A stretch of 64,000 bases of DNA from Bradyrhizobium sp. CB2312 (GCF_029714425.1 NZ_CP121668.1:3555501-3619500); one strand, 5' to 3'. Positions 51,048-60,831 are shown, counted from the stretch's first letter. Notes: generated by a model from the sequence alone, not told the origin. Made by a program: numbers and translations.

Positions 51048-51593
51048 ATGATGAGGAAGATTGGGCTCGATCAGGCTGCGAGCTACGGCGGGCGGCCGCT
51101 GCGACACATGCTCATGTTGCTCGGCGTCGCCGGCTGGATGCTTGTGGGTGCCACCGGTGCCCACGCCCAGTCGTTCCGCCAGGGCGTCGCCGCGTTCCAG
51201 CGTCAGGACTATGTGACGGCTTCCCGCATCTTCATTCCGCTCGCCGAGCGCGGCAATGCGCCGGCGCAGACCTATCTCGGCTTCCTGTTCGAGACCGGCC
51301 GCGGCGTGCCGATGAACTACACGGAAGCCGCGATGTGGTACCGCCGCGCGGCGGAGCAGGGCGACAGCCGCGCGCAATATTCGCTGGGCCTGCTCTATGA
51401 CCGCGGCCAGGGCGTGCCGCAGGACATCGTCGAGGCCTCCAAATGGCTCAACCTGTCGACGGCTGCCGCACCGCCGCCGGTGCGGGAGTCGCGGGCCCGG
51501 ATCCGCGATGCCGTCACCACCAAGATGACACGCGGGGAGATCGCGCAGGCCCGTCTGCGGGCGCTGGAATGGGCGCCGAGCCGCGAGCATTGA
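51048..51593 (+). CDS. Periplasmic Sel1-repeat protein, 181 aa
   Basis: A signal peptide (LMLLGVAGWMLVGATGAHAQ) is followed by three Sel1/TPR-like repeats: FRQGVAAFQRQDYVTASRIF, APAQTYLGFLFETGRGVPMN and SRAQYSLGLLYDRGQGVPQD, each with the G-x-x-x-x-x-G-x-G-V-P turn. Double ATG start at 51048. Such proteins act as periplasmic scaffolds or adaptors. It lies alone between the metabolic cluster and the type II secretion genes. Confidence 0.82.
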   Translation: MMRKIGLDQAASYGGRPLRHMLMLLGVAGWMLVGATGAHAQSFRQGVAAFQRQDYVTASRIFIPLAERGNAPAQTYLGFLFETGRGVPMNYTEAAMWYRRAAEQGDSRAQYSLGLLYDRGQGVPQDIVEASKWLNLSTAAAPPPVRESRARIRDAVTTKMTRGEIAQARLRALEWAPSREH

Positions 51594-51803
51594 TCGCGAA
51601 TATTCCGGCTGGCGCGCCGCGGCCATGGTGACATCGTGCCAGTGTTTTGCCCGACGTGTCAAATGGATTCCGTAAAATCCGAAATTGCCCTGCGTCGGCC
51701 GACAAGTCATTGATAAAGCTGTCCCCGTCTACTGTGCATGGGGTTGTTTTCGAGCTTTTGTACGGGGCGGGCTGCCAATCACGGCCAGTGGCGGTATGAG
51801 GCC

Positions 51804-52388
51804 TTAGCCCGGCCAGCCGCCGAGCCAGTTCACATACCAGGTCTCGCCCAGCCAGCCGATCCAGATCGCCGGCGCCAGGAACAGCCCAAACGGCAGGAAG
51901 GCGGTCGCGCGCAGCCGCTTCCTTTGCAGCACGGCGTTGCCGACATAGGCGCCGATCGCGAGCAGCGCGGCAAGCTCGATCACCGCAACCACGGTGGCAA
52001 GATCGAGCCAGGCCCCGCACACCGCAGCCAGCTTGACGTCGCCGAGCCCGAGCCCGTCGCGGCCGCGCCAGTAGCGGTAGACCAGCATCAGCAGCAGCAG
52101 TGGCAGCGCGACTGCCACCGCGCGGGCCAGCGGCCAGAGCAGCGCCTCGATGCCGATGTCGGGTACGAACGCGCCGGCGCGGAGCAGGGCGAGGGCGAAA
52201 GCTGCGCCCGTCAGCTCGTTCGGGATGAGGTAGTGGCGCGCGTCATTCGCCGCGATCGCCAGCATCAGCGCGGCCAGGAACGCGCCGTAGAGGCCTTCCG
52301 CGCCGGGCGCGATGACGAGGCTCGCGAACACACCCAGCAGCAGGGCGATGCCGAGCGCCAGTGAAGGGGCCGTCTCTTCGTCCGCCAC
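51804..52388 (-). CDS. gspO: Prepilin peptidase (type IV, A24) of the type II secretion system
   Basis: A 194-aa polytopic protein with six or seven helices. The two catalytic aspartates of the aspartic prepilin peptidases are visible: Asp49 in IAANDARHYLIPNE and Asp117 in GLGLGDVKLAAV. The N-terminal cytoplasmic methyltransferase domain with its four cysteines, present in full-length GspO/PilD, is absent, as in TadV/CpaA-like short forms. It would cleave the leaders of GspG, H, I, J and K encoded nearby. It lies 71 bases past the gspD stop on the same strand. Confidence 0.85.
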   Translation of the reverse strand: MADEETAPSLALGIALLLGVFASLVIAPGAEGLYGAFLAALMLAIAANDARHYLIPNELTGAAFALALLRAGAFVPDIGIEALLWPLARAVAVALPLLLLMLVYRYWRGRDGLGLGDVKLAAVCGAWLDLATVVAVIELAALLAIGAYVGNAVLQRKRLRATAFLPFGLFLAPAIWIGWLGETWYVNWLGGWPG

Positions 52389-52459
52389 CTGATCCGTCCC
52401 GGTTGTCGTCTGGGCATGGTCCTTCCGGAAAGCCGCCGCGCGCTTGTCCGGATCATGCT

Positions 52460-54862
52460 CTAGCGTGCCACCTTGGGCGGGTTCACGGTTACCACGGGAT
52501 TGCTGGTCCCGACCAGGCGGCTGTTCATCTTCGTGCGCATCTCCTCCGCGATGACATGCGCATCGACGCCGTCCTTGATCACGGTCGGCCTGATGAACAG
52601 GATCAGCTCGGTGCGTGCACGCGTGTTGGTCTGATGCGAGAAGGCATCGCCCATGCCGGGAATGGAATCGAGGATCGGAATGCCCTGGCGCTGCCTGTTC
52701 TCGGTCTCGCTGATCAGGCCGGCCAGCAGCACGGTCTGCCCGCTCGTCACCGCGATCGAGCTCTTGACCCGGCGCTGCGAGATCGTCGGCGTCAGCGAGT
52801 TGGCACTGCCGGCAGCGACGCTCGAGATCTCCTGCTCGATGTCGAGCACGACGTTGCCGTTGGCATTGGCGCGCGGCAGCACGCGCAGGATGATGCCGGT
52901 GTTCTTGTAGTCGATGGTGTTGACCACAGTGTTGTTGGCGGTCAGCACGGTCGCGGTGCCGGTCGAGAACGGCACCTGGTCGCCGACCTGCAAGGTTGCG
53001 GCCTGGTTGTCGAGCACCACCAGCGAGGGATTCGACAGCACCTTGACGTCGGTGACGTTATGCAGCGCATCGAGCACGACGCGCGGCGAGTTTTCGGAGC
53101 CGATCAGGAAATTGAAGCCGGGCAACGCGCGCCCGAGCAGGGCGCCGGCGGCGGCGTTGACCGCGTTGCTCGTCGGCTCGGTGTTGCTGCCGATCGTGGC
53201 GCTGTTGCTGATGCCCGAGATGGTGTTGGAGATCGAGCCTTTCTGGCTCGCCAGGAAGAACTGCACGCCATAGTTCAGCTGATTGTTCAGCGTCACCTCG
53301 GCGATGGTCGCCTCGATCGCGATCTGGCGCTGCGGCCGGTCGATCTGGCGGATGGTCTGCTCGACGATGCGCTGGGCGTCCTGGTTGGCGTAGACGAGCA
53401 CGGCGTTGTTGGTGACGTCGGCGGTGATCCGCACGTTCTGCAGGATGCTGTTGGCGCCGGGCTTCGCGCCGCCACCGCCCGACAGTCCGCCGCCGAGGCC
53501 GTTGTCCTGTGCCGGCGTCGCCGAGGCGACAGGGGCGGGACGGGCGCTGAACGACGAGCCGGCGGGTCCGCTGACCGGCGTGGTGGCCCCGGCAGCGGCG
53601 GTCGGCAATGCGCTCAGCGAGGCGATGGGATTGGTGGAGGACGATGACGTCGTCGACATCCCGGAGCCGGGCGAGATCTGGCTCGAGGCGCTGTCGAGCG
53701 TCGAGCCGTTCGCCGAGCCCTGGTTGAGCAGCATGTCGTTCAGCATCGCCACGATCACCTTGGAATTGCCGTAGCGCAGCGGATAGGATTTCAGGTTCAC
53801 CCCGTCGGTGTCGGAGCGGTCGAGCCGCGCGATCCATGTCTGCGCGCGCTTCAGATACTCCGGCTTCTGGCTCACCACGAGGATCGAGTTGAGCCGCGAG
53901 ATCGCCTGCAGCTTGATCACGTTCTGGCTCATCCCGCCTTCGCCGGAATCCATGATCTTCTCGATCTCGCTGATGACGGGCTCCGGCGCGGAATTGTGCA
54001 CCGGGAAGATGCCGACGGATTGTCCGCGCATCCAGTCGGCATCGAAGGAGAGAATGGTGTCGACGGCGGACGCCCGGTCGGAGCCGCTGCCGCTGATGAT
54101 CAGCGTGTTGCGGGCGTTGTCGGGACGCATGGTCGAGGCCTTGACGCCGAACGCGTCGAGCAGCTTGAAGATGTTTTGGGCCGAGACATAGCGCAGCGGC
54201 ACCACGGAGATGCCCTGGCCGGCCGCGACGTTCGCGCGGTCGACGCCGCCGGGACCTGCCTCCGGGGCCGGCAGCAGCCGATAGCCGGTGCGGTCGCGCA
54301 CCAACGCGACGCCGGACATGCGCAGCGCATTCTCTAGCACGTAGAGCGCGTCCGCCTTGGGCACTGGGCGCACCGAGGCCAGCGTCACGGTACCCTGCAC
54401 GCGCGGGTCGATCGTGTAGCCGACATTCAACACGTCACCGAGGATCACCTTCGCGACGGTCGCCACCGGCGCGTTCTCGAAATTGAGATCATATCCGCTG
54501 CCGCCGCCATCATCGCGCTCGGCTACAGCACTGCCCTGGGGCGTTGCATCATCGCCGAGATAGATCGCAGGCTTGGACGATTTCGACTGGGCGATGCCGC
54601 TCGCGCCGGTATCTGCGGGTTGGCGCGGCTGCAGGTCGAGTGAGCGAACTTTATCGGCAATGTCCTGCGCGCGCGGATCTTTTGGGTCGGCCTCGATGGA
54701 TTGGTCGGCGGTGACGATGCAGGCGCCGAGCAGGAAAGCGGACGACAACAGCATGACCGCTCCAGGCAACGCTGTGCGGAGGCGCAAAAGCGGTTGGAGT
54801 AGTTTGAACGAAATATGACGAGTGCCGCTTCGAGTGGCCGAAAAATGTGTTTGATCCGTCAT
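52460..54862 (-). CDS. gspD: Type II secretion outer-membrane secretin GspD
   Basis: Start at the ATG 54862 (MTDQTHFSATRSGTRHISFK), 800 aa. The lipobox LLSSAFLLGAC suggests lipid anchoring at Cys near residue 50. Then come the N0-N3 domains (NFENAPVATVAKVILGDVLN; DALYVLENALRMSGVALV; IFPVHNSAPEPVISEIEKIM), a Gly/Ser/Ala-rich linker (PVSGPAGSSFSARPAPVASA) inside N3, and the secretin barrel (VLSNPSLVVLDNQAATLQVG, VVLDIEQEISSVAAGS, TVLLAGLISETENRQRQGIP, ELILFIRPTVI). It forms the outer-membrane exit channel. Transcribed divergently from gspE with the peptidase gene downstream. Confidence 0.92.
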   Translation of the reverse strand: MTDQTHFSATRSGTRHISFKLLQPLLRLRTALPGAVMLLSSAFLLGACIVTADQSIEADPKDPRAQDIADKVRSLDLQPRQPADTGASGIAQSKSSKPAIYLGDDATPQGSAVAERDDGGGSGYDLNFENAPVATVAKVILGDVLNVGYTIDPRVQGTVTLASVRPVPKADALYVLENALRMSGVALVRDRTGYRLLPAPEAGPGGVDRANVAAGQGISVVPLRYVSAQNIFKLLDAFGVKASTMRPDNARNTLIISGSGSDRASAVDTILSFDADWMRGQSVGIFPVHNSAPEPVISEIEKIMDSGEGGMSQNVIKLQAISRLNSILVVSQKPEYLKRAQTWIARLDRSDTDGVNLKSYPLRYGNSKVIVAMLNDMLLNQGSANGSTLDSASSQISPGSGMSTTSSSSTNPIASLSALPTAAAGATTPVSGPAGSSFSARPAPVASATPAQDNGLGGGLSGGGGAKPGANSILQNVRITADVTNNAVLVYANQDAQRIVEQTIRQIDRPQRQIAIEATIAEVTLNNQLNYGVQFFLASQKGSISNTISGISNSATIGSNTEPTSNAVNAAAGALLGRALPGFNFLIGSENSPRVVLDALHNVTDVKVLSNPSLVVLDNQAATLQVGDQVPFSTGTATVLTANNTVVNTIDYKNTGIILRVLPRANANGNVVLDIEQEISSVAAGSANSLTPTISQRRVKSSIAVTSGQTVLLAGLISETENRQRQGIPILDSIPGMGDAFSHQTNTRARTELILFIRPTVIKDGVDAHVIAEEMRTKMNSRLVGTSNPVVTVNPPKVAR

Positions 54863-54982
54863 GGATCGTATGCGCCGAAATTTGCGTCGCTGCCATTTCT
54901 TGCTAGTAAACCTATCGTGGACTCCATGGTCGTGGGCAGGCCAGATGGATGTGTTGCTAACGAGCGTGGTGCGGTGAAGGGC

Positions 54983-56668
54983 ATGCAAGACGTCGCGGTC
55001 GACACCTTCAAGCAGCATCTTCTTGCAAAGCGCTCGTTACCGTCACGTGCGCTTGCGCGCCTCGATGGTCCGACAGATGCCGGATCCGGTCGGTCGCTTC
55101 GCGAGCTGTGGGAGACAATGGACCTTTCGTCAGCTGAATTTGCCGACGAGGTCTCGGAACATTTTCGGCTGCCGCGGCTGGGTCTTCCGCAGTTACTGTC
55201 AATCACGCCTTGCCTCGACGGCTTCTCACATAGATTCCTGCGGGAATCGACCGTATTTCCATTCCGCTCTTCGAGCGGAACTTATGGAATAGCGATTGCC
55301 GATCCTTTGGATGCCGCCGCCATCCGCGCCGCCGAGATTGTCTTCGGCACGCGGGTCGACATTGTCGTCGCGTCGTATGAAGATATTACGACAGCTCTCG
55401 ACCAAAGGACCGGCGCCGCCGAAACAAGTGCGGACGAAGGCGTCCGGTTGCAGCAGCAGTCCGACGACGACATCGAGAGCCTGCGCGATCTCGCCAGCGG
55501 CGCACCTGTGGTGCGCGCGCTCAACGATCTATTGGAGCGCGCGGTGGACTTGCGTGCCAGCGACATTCACGTCGAGCCATTCCGCGCCGGGCTCACCGTG
55601 CGCATGCGCGTCGACGGCCTGCTGCGCGCGCTGCCGTCGCCGCAAGCCATCCCGCCGCAGGCGCTGATCTCGCGCATCAAGATCCTCGCCAGCCTCAACA
55701 TCGCCGAACGGCGCCTGCCGCAGGACGGCGCCGCGCGCGTGCGCGTCGGGCGCAGCGAGATCGACGTTCGCGTCGCCACCATGCCGACGCAGCATGGCGA
55801 GAGCGCCGTCATCCGTTTGTTGCCGCGCGACCGCGGCCTCCTCGAAATGAGTAAGCTCGGCCTCGGCGCGCGCGACGAGGGCGCGATGACGCGGATGCTG
55901 GCGATGCCGCACGGCATGATCGTCATCACCGGGCCGACCGGCAGCGGCAAGACCACGACGCTTGCGACCATGCTGTCGATCCTGAACGAGCCGACACGCA
56001 AGATCCTCACCATCGAGGATCCCGTCGAGTACGAGATCCCGGGCATCAACCAGTCCCAGGTCAAGCCGTCGATCGGGCTGACCTTCGCCTCCGCCATGCG
56101 CGCCTTCGTGCGTCAGGACCCCGACGTGATCATGGTCGGCGAGGTCCGCGACGCCGAGACCGCTCATATCGCCATCCATGCCGCACTGACAGGCCATCTC
56201 GTGCTGACGACGCTGCACACCGAGACGGCGGCGGCCGCCGTGCCGCGCCTGATCGATCTCGGCATCGAGGGATTTTTGCTGAAGTCCACCTTGCGCGCCG
56301 TGGTGGCGCAGCGCCTGGTGCGCATGCTCTGCGAGCGCTGCAAGGTGCCGCACACGCTGACCGAGGCGGATATTGCCAAGGACCCGCGCTTTGCGGTGAT
56401 CGGTTTCAAGTGCGGCGAGGTCGTGCACGAGGCCGGCGGCTGCGAACGCTGCGGCGGCACCGGTTATCGCGGTCGCAACGGCGTGTTCGAGATCCTCGAA
56501 ATGTCCGACGAGGTGCGCGGGCTGATCGGGCCGCGGACCGACTCCCACTCCATCGATTCCGCCGCGATGCGCGGTGGCATGACGACGATGCTGGAGGATG
56601 CGGTCGCCAAATGCCGGGCCGGGCTCACCACCGTGCCCGAGGTCTTCCGCGTCACGACGGTGCGCTAG
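54983..56668 (+). CDS. gspE: Type II secretion ATPase GspE
   Basis: Chosen start ATG 54983 (561 aa); an upstream ATG at 54926 is also in frame. N-terminal N1 domain to about residue 170, then the ATPase: IHVEPFRAGLTVRMRVDGLL, Walker A GPTGSGKTTT (317-326), Asp box LTIEDPVEYEI, Walker B DVIMVGEVRD, His box TGHLVLTTLHTETA. A zinc knuckle follows: MLCERCKVPH (Cys450, Cys453) and GGCERCGGTGYRGR (Cys487, Cys490), as in GspE/PilB. It powers pseudopilus assembly from the cytoplasm. gspF starts 5 bases after its stop. Confidence 0.93.
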   Translation: MQDVAVDTFKQHLLAKRSLPSRALARLDGPTDAGSGRSLRELWETMDLSSAEFADEVSEHFRLPRLGLPQLLSITPCLDGFSHRFLRESTVFPFRSSSGTYGIAIADPLDAAAIRAAEIVFGTRVDIVVASYEDITTALDQRTGAAETSADEGVRLQQQSDDDIESLRDLASGAPVVRALNDLLERAVDLRASDIHVEPFRAGLTVRMRVDGLLRALPSPQAIPPQALISRIKILASLNIAERRLPQDGAARVRVGRSEIDVRVATMPTQHGESAVIRLLPRDRGLLEMSKLGLGARDEGAMTRMLAMPHGMIVITGPTGSGKTTTLATMLSILNEPTRKILTIEDPVEYEIPGINQSQVKPSIGLTFASAMRAFVRQDPDVIMVGEVRDAETAHIAIHAALTGHLVLTTLHTETAAAAVPRLIDLGIEGFLLKSTLRAVVAQRLVRMLCERCKVPHTLTEADIAKDPRFAVIGFKCGEVVHEAGGCERCGGTGYRGRNGVFEILEMSDEVRGLIGPRTDSHSIDSAAMRGGMTTMLEDAVAKCRAGLTTVPEVFRVTTVR

Positions 56669-56673
56669 AACCC

Positions 56674-57885
56674 ATGCCGAACTATCGCTACCGCGCGCTC
56701 AATGCCAACGGCGAACTGATCTCCGGCGCCATTGCCGCGCCCGCGCCGGGCGACGTCGGGCCGCGGATCGAGCGGCTTGGCCTCGTGCTGGTCGACAACG
56801 TCACGCCGGAGGAGGGCGGCGCGGCCGCCGGCGTCTTCAGCCTGTTCAACAAGCCGAAGCCGGAAGACGTCACCATCTTCACCCGCGACCTCGCGCTGTT
56901 GCTGCGCGCCGGCGCCCGCATCAACGACGGATTGGAACTGCTCGCGGCTGATCCCGATTTCGGTCGGCTGCGCCCGGTCGTGGCCGACATCCGTTCGCGC
57001 GTGGTTTCAGGCGAAAGCTTTGCCGAGGCGCTGGCGCGGCACGAGGGACTGTTCCCGCCGATGTATATCGCGCTGGTCCGGGTTGGCGAAGCCTCGGGAT
57101 CCCTCGATCAGGTGCTGGAGGTGTTGGCCGGCGAGCGCGCGCGCGGCGAGGCCCTGCGGCGCCGGCTGTCGGATGCGATCCGCTATCCGATATTCGTGCT
57201 CGGTGCTGCCGGCTGCGTGCTGCTGTTCTTCCTCAGCTTCGTGCTGCCGCAGTTTGCCAGCGTGCTGCAGGATTTCGGCGCCAAGGTCGATCCGGTGGTC
57301 GGCGTCTTCCTCAGCATCTCGACCTTCCTGCGCAGCAATTCCGACACGATGCTGGCCGGCCTTGCCGCCACGATCGTGGCGGTATGGCTGTTGCTGCGGC
57401 AGCAGCGGATCCGCCGCGGCATCACCAATGCGATCGTGCGTCTGCCGGCGATCCGCAACGTGATGAGTGCGTACCGGACGGCGCTGTTCTGCCGCAATCT
57501 CGGCCTGCTGCTCGGCAGCGGGGTCAATCTCACCACCACGCTGCGCATCCTGATCGACATGATGGCGACGACCGGACCGTCCGCGGTCTGGAGCGATGCC
57601 GCCGACCGCGTTCGCCATGGCTCCAAGCTCTCCGACGCGCTGGCCGAGACCGAGGCACTGCCGGCGATGGCGGTGCGCATGCTGCGGCTCGGCGACGAGA
57701 CCGGGCAATTGCCGATGCTCTCGGGGCGCGTCGCCGAATTCTACGAAACGAAGTTGCAGCGAACGCTCGACCGTGCGGTCGGCATCGCGGGGCCGGCGGC
57801 GATCATCGCGATCTCGCTGGTGGTCGGTGGCCTGATCACCTCGGTGATGACGGCGCTGATGTCGGTGAGCCAGATTGTCGGTTAG
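56674..57885 (+). CDS. gspF: Type II secretion inner-membrane platform GspF
   Basis: A 403-aa protein starting MPNYRYRALNANGELISGAI at 56674. Two T2SSF domains: first FTRDLALLLRAGARINDGLE with EGLFPPMYIALVRVGEASGS; second YRTALFCRNLGLLLGSGVNL with RMLRLGDETGQLPMLSGRVA. Membrane helices are at about 170-190 (FVLGAAGCVLLFFLSFVLPQ), 230 and near the C-terminus. It rotates or relays force from GspE to the pseudopilins. Confidence 0.93.
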   Translation: MPNYRYRALNANGELISGAIAAPAPGDVGPRIERLGLVLVDNVTPEEGGAAAGVFSLFNKPKPEDVTIFTRDLALLLRAGARINDGLELLAADPDFGRLRPVVADIRSRVVSGESFAEALARHEGLFPPMYIALVRVGEASGSLDQVLEVLAGERARGEALRRRLSDAIRYPIFVLGAAGCVLLFFLSFVLPQFASVLQDFGAKVDPVVGVFLSISTFLRSNSDTMLAGLAATIVAVWLLLRQQRIRRGITNAIVRLPAIRNVMSAYRTALFCRNLGLLLGSGVNLTTTLRILIDMMATTGPSAVWSDAADRVRHGSKLSDALAETEALPAMAVRMLRLGDETGQLPMLSGRVAEFYETKLQRTLDRAVGIAGPAAIIAISLVVGGLITSVMTALMSVSQIVG

Positions 57886-57929
57886 GCCAGGCTACGCGAG
57901 TAACGGGCAAGTAAGCGGAGAGACTTGAA

Positions 57930-58385
57930 GTGACTAAACATCCATCGTCAAGCCGCGGCCGGCGGCGCGCAGGCCGAGGCGAAGCCGGCTTCACGCTCGT
58001 CGAGATGCTGGTCGTCATCACCATCATCGGGATGATCATGGCGCTGGTCGGCCCGCGGGTGCTGAACTATCTCAGCGAGTCCAAGGCGAAGGCGGCGAAG
58101 ATCCAGATCGAGAGCTTTTCCAGTGCGCTCGATCTCTATTACCTCGATCTCGGCCGCTATCCGACGTCGAACGAGGGCCTCACCGCGCTGACCCGTAGCA
58201 ACAACCAGGCGGGCTGGAACGGGCCCTATTTGCGCGGCGGCATGGTGCCGAACGATCCCTGGGGTCACCTCTACGTCTATCGCTCTCCGGGCGCGAGCTC
58301 GCCTTACGAGATCATCTCGCTCGGATCGGACGGTCAGGAAGGCGGCAGTGGAACGGCGGCCGACATTGTCAGCGGCGCGCGCTGA
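57930..58385 (+). CDS. gspG: Major pseudopilin GspG
   Basis: A 151-aa pseudopilin with GTG start 44 bases after gspF. The prepilin site is AGFTLVEMLVVITIIGMIMA with cleavage after Gly, Phe+1 and Glu+5. The C-terminal GspG fold is clear: SFSSALDLYYLDLGRYPTSN, EGLTALTRS, DPWGHLYVYRSPG and YEIISLGSDGQEGG, the calcium-binding loop region. It forms the pseudopilus fibre. Confidence 0.94.
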   Translation: MTKHPSSSRGRRRAGRGEAGFTLVEMLVVITIIGMIMALVGPRVLNYLSESKAKAAKIQIESFSSALDLYYLDLGRYPTSNEGLTALTRSNNQAGWNGPYLRGGMVPNDPWGHLYVYRSPGASSPYEIISLGSDGQEGGSGTAADIVSGAR

Positions 58386-58842
58386 GGGTCTCGTCGACGC
58401 GCGCGGCTTCGCGCTGATCGAGATCCTGTGCGTGCTTGCCATCATCGGCTTGCTCGCGGCGATCATCCTGCCGGCTGTCCCGCACACGACGACGCGCGCC
58501 AAGCTGGAGAGCTATGCGGTCGAGACCGCAGCCCTGCTGAAAGCCGACCGCAACGCGGCGCTGCGCCGGCAGACCAGGGTGACGACCACGGTGGATGCGG
58601 AGGCGCGTGCGATCCGTTCCGGCGTCACCGGGCAAATCATCCGCCTGCCCCGCGATGTGGTCGTGGCGGCGACGCTGGCCTCGCGCTGTGCCGACCGGGC
58701 GGCGGGGCAGTCGATCGATTTCTTTCCGTCGGGCATGTCGTGCGGCGGCACGATCGCGCTGGCGCGGCCCGGCATGGGCTATGAGGTGCGCGTCAACTGG
58801 CTGACCGGAGGCGTCGAGATTGTCCCGCAGAAGCTGCTCTGA
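58348..58842 (+). CDS. gspH: Minor pseudopilin GspH
   Basis: A 164-aa pseudopilin, GTG start overlapping the end of gspG by 38 bases behind GGAAGGCGG. Prepilin site RGFALIEILCVLAIIGLLAA with Glu+5. The rest follows GspH: ALLKADRNAALRRQTRVTTT, SIDFFPSGMSCGGTIAL, YEVRVNWLTGGVEIV. Conserved TGG and FFPSG segments support the assignment. Confidence 0.9.
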   Translation: MERRPTLSAARAEGLVDARGFALIEILCVLAIIGLLAAIILPAVPHTTTRAKLESYAVETAALLKADRNAALRRQTRVTTTVDAEARAIRSGVTGQIIRLPRDVVVAATLASRCADRAAGQSIDFFPSGMSCGGTIALARPGMGYEVRVNWLTGGVEIVPQKLL

Positions 58843-59218
58843 CGGCGCCGCCGGCTTCACCCTGATCGAGGCGCTGGTGGCGCTCGCGATCTTCGTGGCC
58901 GTGCTCGGAACCATCGGCTCGGTCATCGCCACGACGGCGAAGGGCACGCGTTCGATCGACCAGCGTCTGGCGCTGGCCGGCACCGCCGAGCGGCTGCTCG
59001 CGGATCTGCCGCCGCGGGCCTTGCTCAAGCCGGGCCGGCAGAGCGGCGAGCTGGCCGGCAGCCGCTGGCGCGTCGACATCGCGCCGATGAACGTGCCGGG
59101 CGACGATCCCGCCGCCAACCGCTTCGTGCCGATGGCCGTCAATCTGCGCCTCCAGCGCGCCGACGGGGCCGCGATCCAGATCACAACGGTGAAGCTGGTG
59201 CCGAGGGCCACACAATGA
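58820..59218 (+). CDS. gspI: Minor pseudopilin GspI
   Basis: A 132-aa pseudopilin starting at a TTG (58820) inside the end of gspH. Prepilin site AAGFTLIEALVALAIFVAVL with Glu+5; then the GspI-type TAERLLADLPPRALLKPGRQ and SRWRVDIAPM. It belongs to the tip complex with GspJ and GspK. The start codon is unusual, but the overlap with gspH suggests translational coupling. Confidence 0.88.
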   Translation: MSRRSCSDGAAGFTLIEALVALAIFVAVLGTIGSVIATTAKGTRSIDQRLALAGTAERLLADLPPRALLKPGRQSGELAGSRWRVDIAPMNVPGDDPAANRFVPMAVNLRLQRADGAAIQITTVKLVPRATQ

Positions 59219-59919
59219 AGCGCCTGCACCGCACGCTCGCGGATGAAGCGGGCTTCACCCTGCTAGAAGTGTTGCTCGCGACGCTGCTGATGACGCTCAT
59301 CCTGGCGGCGCTGGCGACGGTGACGGCGCAATGGCTGCCGAACTGGAATCGCGGCATCGCCCGCGTGCAGCGGGCAGAGCGTCTCGCGACCGGGCTCGAC
59401 CGCATCGTCGCCGACCTCTCGGTCGCCGAGCAGATCACCGTGAACGGCGATGCCAAGGTGCCGCTGTTCGACGGCGCCGAATTGTCGGTGACCTTCCTGC
59501 GCACCGCGATCGGCCCGAGCACGCGGCCGGGCCTCGAGTTCATCCGCCTGATCGAGAAGGCGGACTCGCAGGGGCTGGCGCTGGTGCGCGAGCGCGCGCC
59601 GTTCGAGCCGATGCCGAGCGACGGGCAGATCCGCTTTGTCGACCAGGTCGTGCTGATCCGCGCGCCGTTCCGCGTGAGCTTCTCCTATGCCGGGCCGGAT
59701 GGCCAGTGGCAGCCGACCTGGCGCGGCCAGCCGCAGCTGCCGGATCGCATCCGCATCACCATGCGCAACAGCGCCACCGGGCAGGTGCTCGCGGTTTCGG
59801 GCGCGGTGATCCCGCACATCACGGCGCCCGCCGAATGCGCGCGGGCCAAGAATCCGGCGACCTGCGTCGCGGCGCGCGGCGGGCCGCAACAGGCGCAGAA
59901 AGAGGAGCAGCAATTGTGA
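59215..59919 (+). CDS. gspJ: Minor pseudopilin GspJ
   Basis: A 234-aa pseudopilin; ATG overlaps the gspI stop (ATGA). Prepilin site EAGFTLLEVLLATLLMTLIL with Glu+5. The body has RAERLATGLDRIVADLSVAE and VLIRAPFRVSFSYAGPDGQW as in GspJ. The C-terminal tail (CARAKNPATCVAARGG) holds a likely disulphide pair. Member of the I-J-K tip complex. Confidence 0.9.
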   Translation: MKRLHRTLADEAGFTLLEVLLATLLMTLILAALATVTAQWLPNWNRGIARVQRAERLATGLDRIVADLSVAEQITVNGDAKVPLFDGAELSVTFLRTAIGPSTRPGLEFIRLIEKADSQGLALVRERAPFEPMPSDGQIRFVDQVVLIRAPFRVSFSYAGPDGQWQPTWRGQPQLPDRIRITMRNSATGQVLAVSGAVIPHITAPAECARAKNPATCVAARGGPQQAQKEEQQL

Positions 59920-60830
59920 GCCGCCCGGCGCAGAATTGCGCAGAGCTGCGCGATCCCCGCGGCTTCATCGTCGTCGCGGTGCTCTGGATGCTGGCGGCGC
60001 TGGCGACGCTCGCGCTGATCTATCTGACCTATGTCACCAACACGGCCGTGACCGTCGCCGTTAGCGCCGACCGGTTGCAGACCGATGCGCTGATCAATGC
60101 CGGGCTCGAGCTCACGGCCTACCGGCTCTCGGCGCAGAACGAAGCCGTGCGTCCAACCAGCGGCACCTTCAATGCCCGGCTCGGCGCCGGCCGAGTCAGC
60201 GTGACGTTCCGCTCGGAGGCCGCGCGCGTCGATCTCAACATGGCGCCGAAGCCGATGCTGGCGGGCCTGATGACGGCGCTCGGCGTCTCCGCGAGCGATG
60301 CGCCGGTCTATGCCGACCGGATCCTCGCCTGGCGCACCTCGACGGAGGCTGGCCAGGACAATCCGGAGGATTCCTACTACCGCACGTTCGGCGCGCCCTA
60401 TCTGCCGCGTCATGCGCCGTTTCCGCACAGTGACGAGCTCTGGCTCGTGCGCGGCATTCCGGCGGCCGTCATCGAGCGTGTGCTGCCCTTCGTCACGGTG
60501 TTCAGCAACATGCGGACGGTGAATTTGCTCGACGCCGCGCCGCAGGTGCTGGCGGCGCTGCCGGGCATGACGCCCGAGACGCTGCAACAGGTGCTGCGCG
60601 ACCGCACGGACCCCAAGGTCGATCCGCGCTCCCTGGTCAGCCTCGCCGGCAGTGCCAATGCGACGACCGACGGCTCGCGGGCATACCGGCTGACGGTCGT
60701 GGCCGAGGCGCCGTCGCATCGGCGCAACTCGGCCGAGATCGTCATCCTGCTTCTCGAAGGCAGCGATGAGCCATATCGTGTATTGTCGTGGCACAACGCC
60801 TATGACGGCTCTGCCGGAAAGCCACTGTGA
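59916..60830 (+). CDS. gspK: Minor pseudopilin GspK
   Basis: A 304-aa protein, GTG start overlapping the gspJ stop. Its leader DPRGFIVVAVLWMLAALATL lacks the Glu+5, as is usual for GspK. The large globular domain includes VRPTSGTFNARLGAGRVSVT, ARVDLNMAPKPMLAGLMTAL and the second helical part HSDELWLVRGIPAAVIERVL, VNLLDAAPQVLAALPGMTPE. GspK caps the pseudopilus tip. Confidence 0.9.
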   Translation: MSRPAQNCAELRDPRGFIVVAVLWMLAALATLALIYLTYVTNTAVTVAVSADRLQTDALINAGLELTAYRLSAQNEAVRPTSGTFNARLGAGRVSVTFRSEAARVDLNMAPKPMLAGLMTALGVSASDAPVYADRILAWRTSTEAGQDNPEDSYYRTFGAPYLPRHAPFPHSDELWLVRGIPAAVIERVLPFVTVFSNMRTVNLLDAAPQVLAALPGMTPETLQQVLRDRTDPKVDPRSLVSLAGSANATTDGSRAYRLTVVAEAPSHRRNSAEIVILLLEGSDEPYRVLSWHNAYDGSAGKPL

Positions 60831-60831
60831 G

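Noticed and set aside
59331..60830. A 499-codon frame as a long GspK
   Set aside because: The first 195 codons overlap gspJ in another frame; the GTG at 59916 starts a normal GspK with a proper leader.
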